A stretch of DNA of 64,000 nt. Origin: Ashinkailepas kermadecensis (Eukaryota; Arthropoda; Thecostraca; Neolepadidae). Numbering within the stretch: the stretch's first letter is position 1; each line of letters begins with the position of its first letter. Below, piece by piece: positions 62,530 to 64,000 of the stretch. The stretch covers positions 1 through 64,000 of the forward strand of contig JAOTOM010003937.1 in the NCBI GenBank assembly GCA_034440615.1, in the 5' to 3' direction. The notes beneath the pieces are model-generated. The model made no database searches. It saw nothing but the letters and a program-made list of their open reading frames with translations, and was not told the DNA's origin. The translations under genes were made by a program, and so were the position numbers.

Positions 62530-63664
62530 GTAAGTATTACATAATTCATACAACTTTGTCCATGCCAGTAAAGTGATGTTAAGCTAAGTCCAAAAACACT
62601 CCATTTAGGGCTTGATGAATACTTGCGAATACGTTTTTGTATTATGCCGAAACGAGGATTCTTTTCCAATAATACAGTATTTTCAGACTTGGCCACTGTA
62701 ATACTTCCCCTGAGATCAATAATATTCTGCTTATTGTGTAGTAGTTAGCGCAATATTACAACGAGCCAAGAGCTGAGACTTAATCTAACTTTCCTTGCTT
62801 TCCTCCTCTTGAAACACCCCTGATCCCAATGATGACCAAAACTAAAAAATATCCCGGTCACGTCATTTTTTTGTGAATCACGTGAACTGTCGATGAAGGT
62901 CATTTCCAAGCTGCCTTGTTGATCCTGGTTTAGTTCATAATGCAGACTAGCTCTTCACTGAAAATATTTGTTACTTAGCATTGCTATGCATATCTGCAAT
63001 TTTGGAACAAAAATGTAACCTTTACTTTACTAGTACAAAAAGGTAACTTTAAGATATAAAATTAATGTATAATATCATATTAGTAGCTTTAAGAAAGCTA
63101 CATCAAAATCCGGCACGAAACTAGTTGCATTCAAGATTTTAGGACCTATGATAATAACACAGTGTTGATAGATCTAGTATACGAGGTAAACAAACCTAGT
63201 AGACGAGGCAAGCTAGCTTCATCGAATAATTAATCAGATTTAATAAAACGTTTGGGTGTACTTAAGGTCGCAAATCGAATATAAATTTATTTTTCCTTCA
63301 GGCTGAATCATTTTGACCACTGTGACTGACAACTCTGACAACTCACCACACACATCAAGATATATGACAAAAATTGCACCCAAATGAAGTTCCAGAATCA
63401 TGAAAACTGGGTAGGCTAGGGCTACCCCGGTAACCTTGAAATAGACCCCTGATACCAACCCTTTTTTGGTTTGTATCTAGCGTCGACCGGTCTATTCCCA
63501 GCCTCGACCGGTCTCAAGCCGTCGCCGGCCAGGGTCTGTCCGACTGAAGATTCGTCGCCAGATATTTGCAGCCGTTTGCTGCCCGTCCCAACTCAGCCAG
63601 GCAGTCGTGGCTGTGTGTTACAGCGAAGATAAATTAGTCCGGTAGATGTGTCTATCGTGCTACT
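62530..63664. other. Unique AT-rich DNA, nothing recognised
   Basis: No repeat, domain or element identified. Confidence 0.4.
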
Positions 63665-63800
63665 GTCCGGTTGCGACCTCTTGCAGAGCCAACTGTACAG
63701 TTGTGACCTTTTGAAGGGCCGGCTGTACAGTTGTGACCTCTTGCAGAGCCAACTGTACAGCTGTGACCTCTTGCAGAGCCAGCTGTATAGCTGTGACCTC
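63665..63800. repeat. 30-bp minisatellite, about 4.5 units
   Basis: Unit contains TGTGACCTCTTGCAGAGCCA followed by ACTGTACAGT-type sequence. In minus-strand translation it gives KRSQLYSWLC repeats, considered an artefact. Confidence 0.88.
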
Positions 63801-64000
63801 TCACCATATTTGTCCACGCCAGGGTGACAGTTCCGACGAAATGTGCTCAAAGTGTAGGCATGCGAAGCGCGCAGTATAAGCGCGCGAAGGTCATGCAGTC
63901 TACTGCTAGACTGCTCGCTTATATCTCAAAATTAAAAAGAACAAGTCCTTGCATGCTGAACATGGCAACGAGGAGGGGTATTTTGAGGATTCCAGAGAGA
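63801..64000. other. Right edge, nothing recognised
   Basis: Short unique tail of the window with GCGCGAAG-type sequence. No feature supported. Confidence 0.35.

Overview
The window looks like nuclear DNA of an arthropod, most likely a crustacean. This is an inference from four things: eukaryotic introns, CR1-, I- and L2-type non-LTR retrotransposons, a short interstitial TTAGG tract, and an extreme load of mini- and microsatellites. Most long open frames here are by-products of tandem repeats and are not genes.

The one well-supported host gene is a secreted C-type lectin on the minus strand, spread over 26.8 kb in four coding exons: 32007-32132, 23226-23424, 21321-21475 and 5377-5460. Spliced, these give a 187-residue protein with a signal peptide and one complete carbohydrate-recognition domain (WIG, EPN and WND motifs, three canonical disulfides). 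All three junctions agree in phase. Its introns hold two CR1 elements, an RT relic, a hAT-type MITE and more than ten minisatellites.

Mobile DNA: a degenerate but nearly complete CR1 element (about 7.1-12.4 kb, with an esterase-type ORF1), a 5'-truncated CR1 (25.15-27.07 kb), a 5.4-kb I-clade element (43.8-49.25 kb) with an old second copy at 0.1-1.25 kb, a 5'-truncated L2/CR1-like element (58.5-59.64 kb), an integrase relic near 37.1 kb and a 206-bp MITE at 30.1 kb.

Tandem repeats: about 25 arrays with units of 10 to about 119 bp. The largest are a ~35-bp unit (37.72-42.49 kb), a 14-bp unit (28.1-30.05 kb), a 10-bp unit (4.1-5.29 kb) and a 13-bp unit (1.95-3.1 kb).

The most interesting pattern links arrays and splice sites. 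In lectin introns 1 and 2 the minisatellite starts at the exon's 5' splice site and every unit repeats a donor-like GTGAG/GTAAG. Candidate exons near 36.0, 56.9, 57.5 and 62.2 kb show the same arrangement. The 4.7-kb array at 37.7-42.5 kb also has an unexpanded inverted paralogue at 49.25-49.43 kb.

Several further short first or terminal exons are proposed at low confidence. Exon calls rest on splice signals, phase and protein pattern alone, with no transcript or database support.
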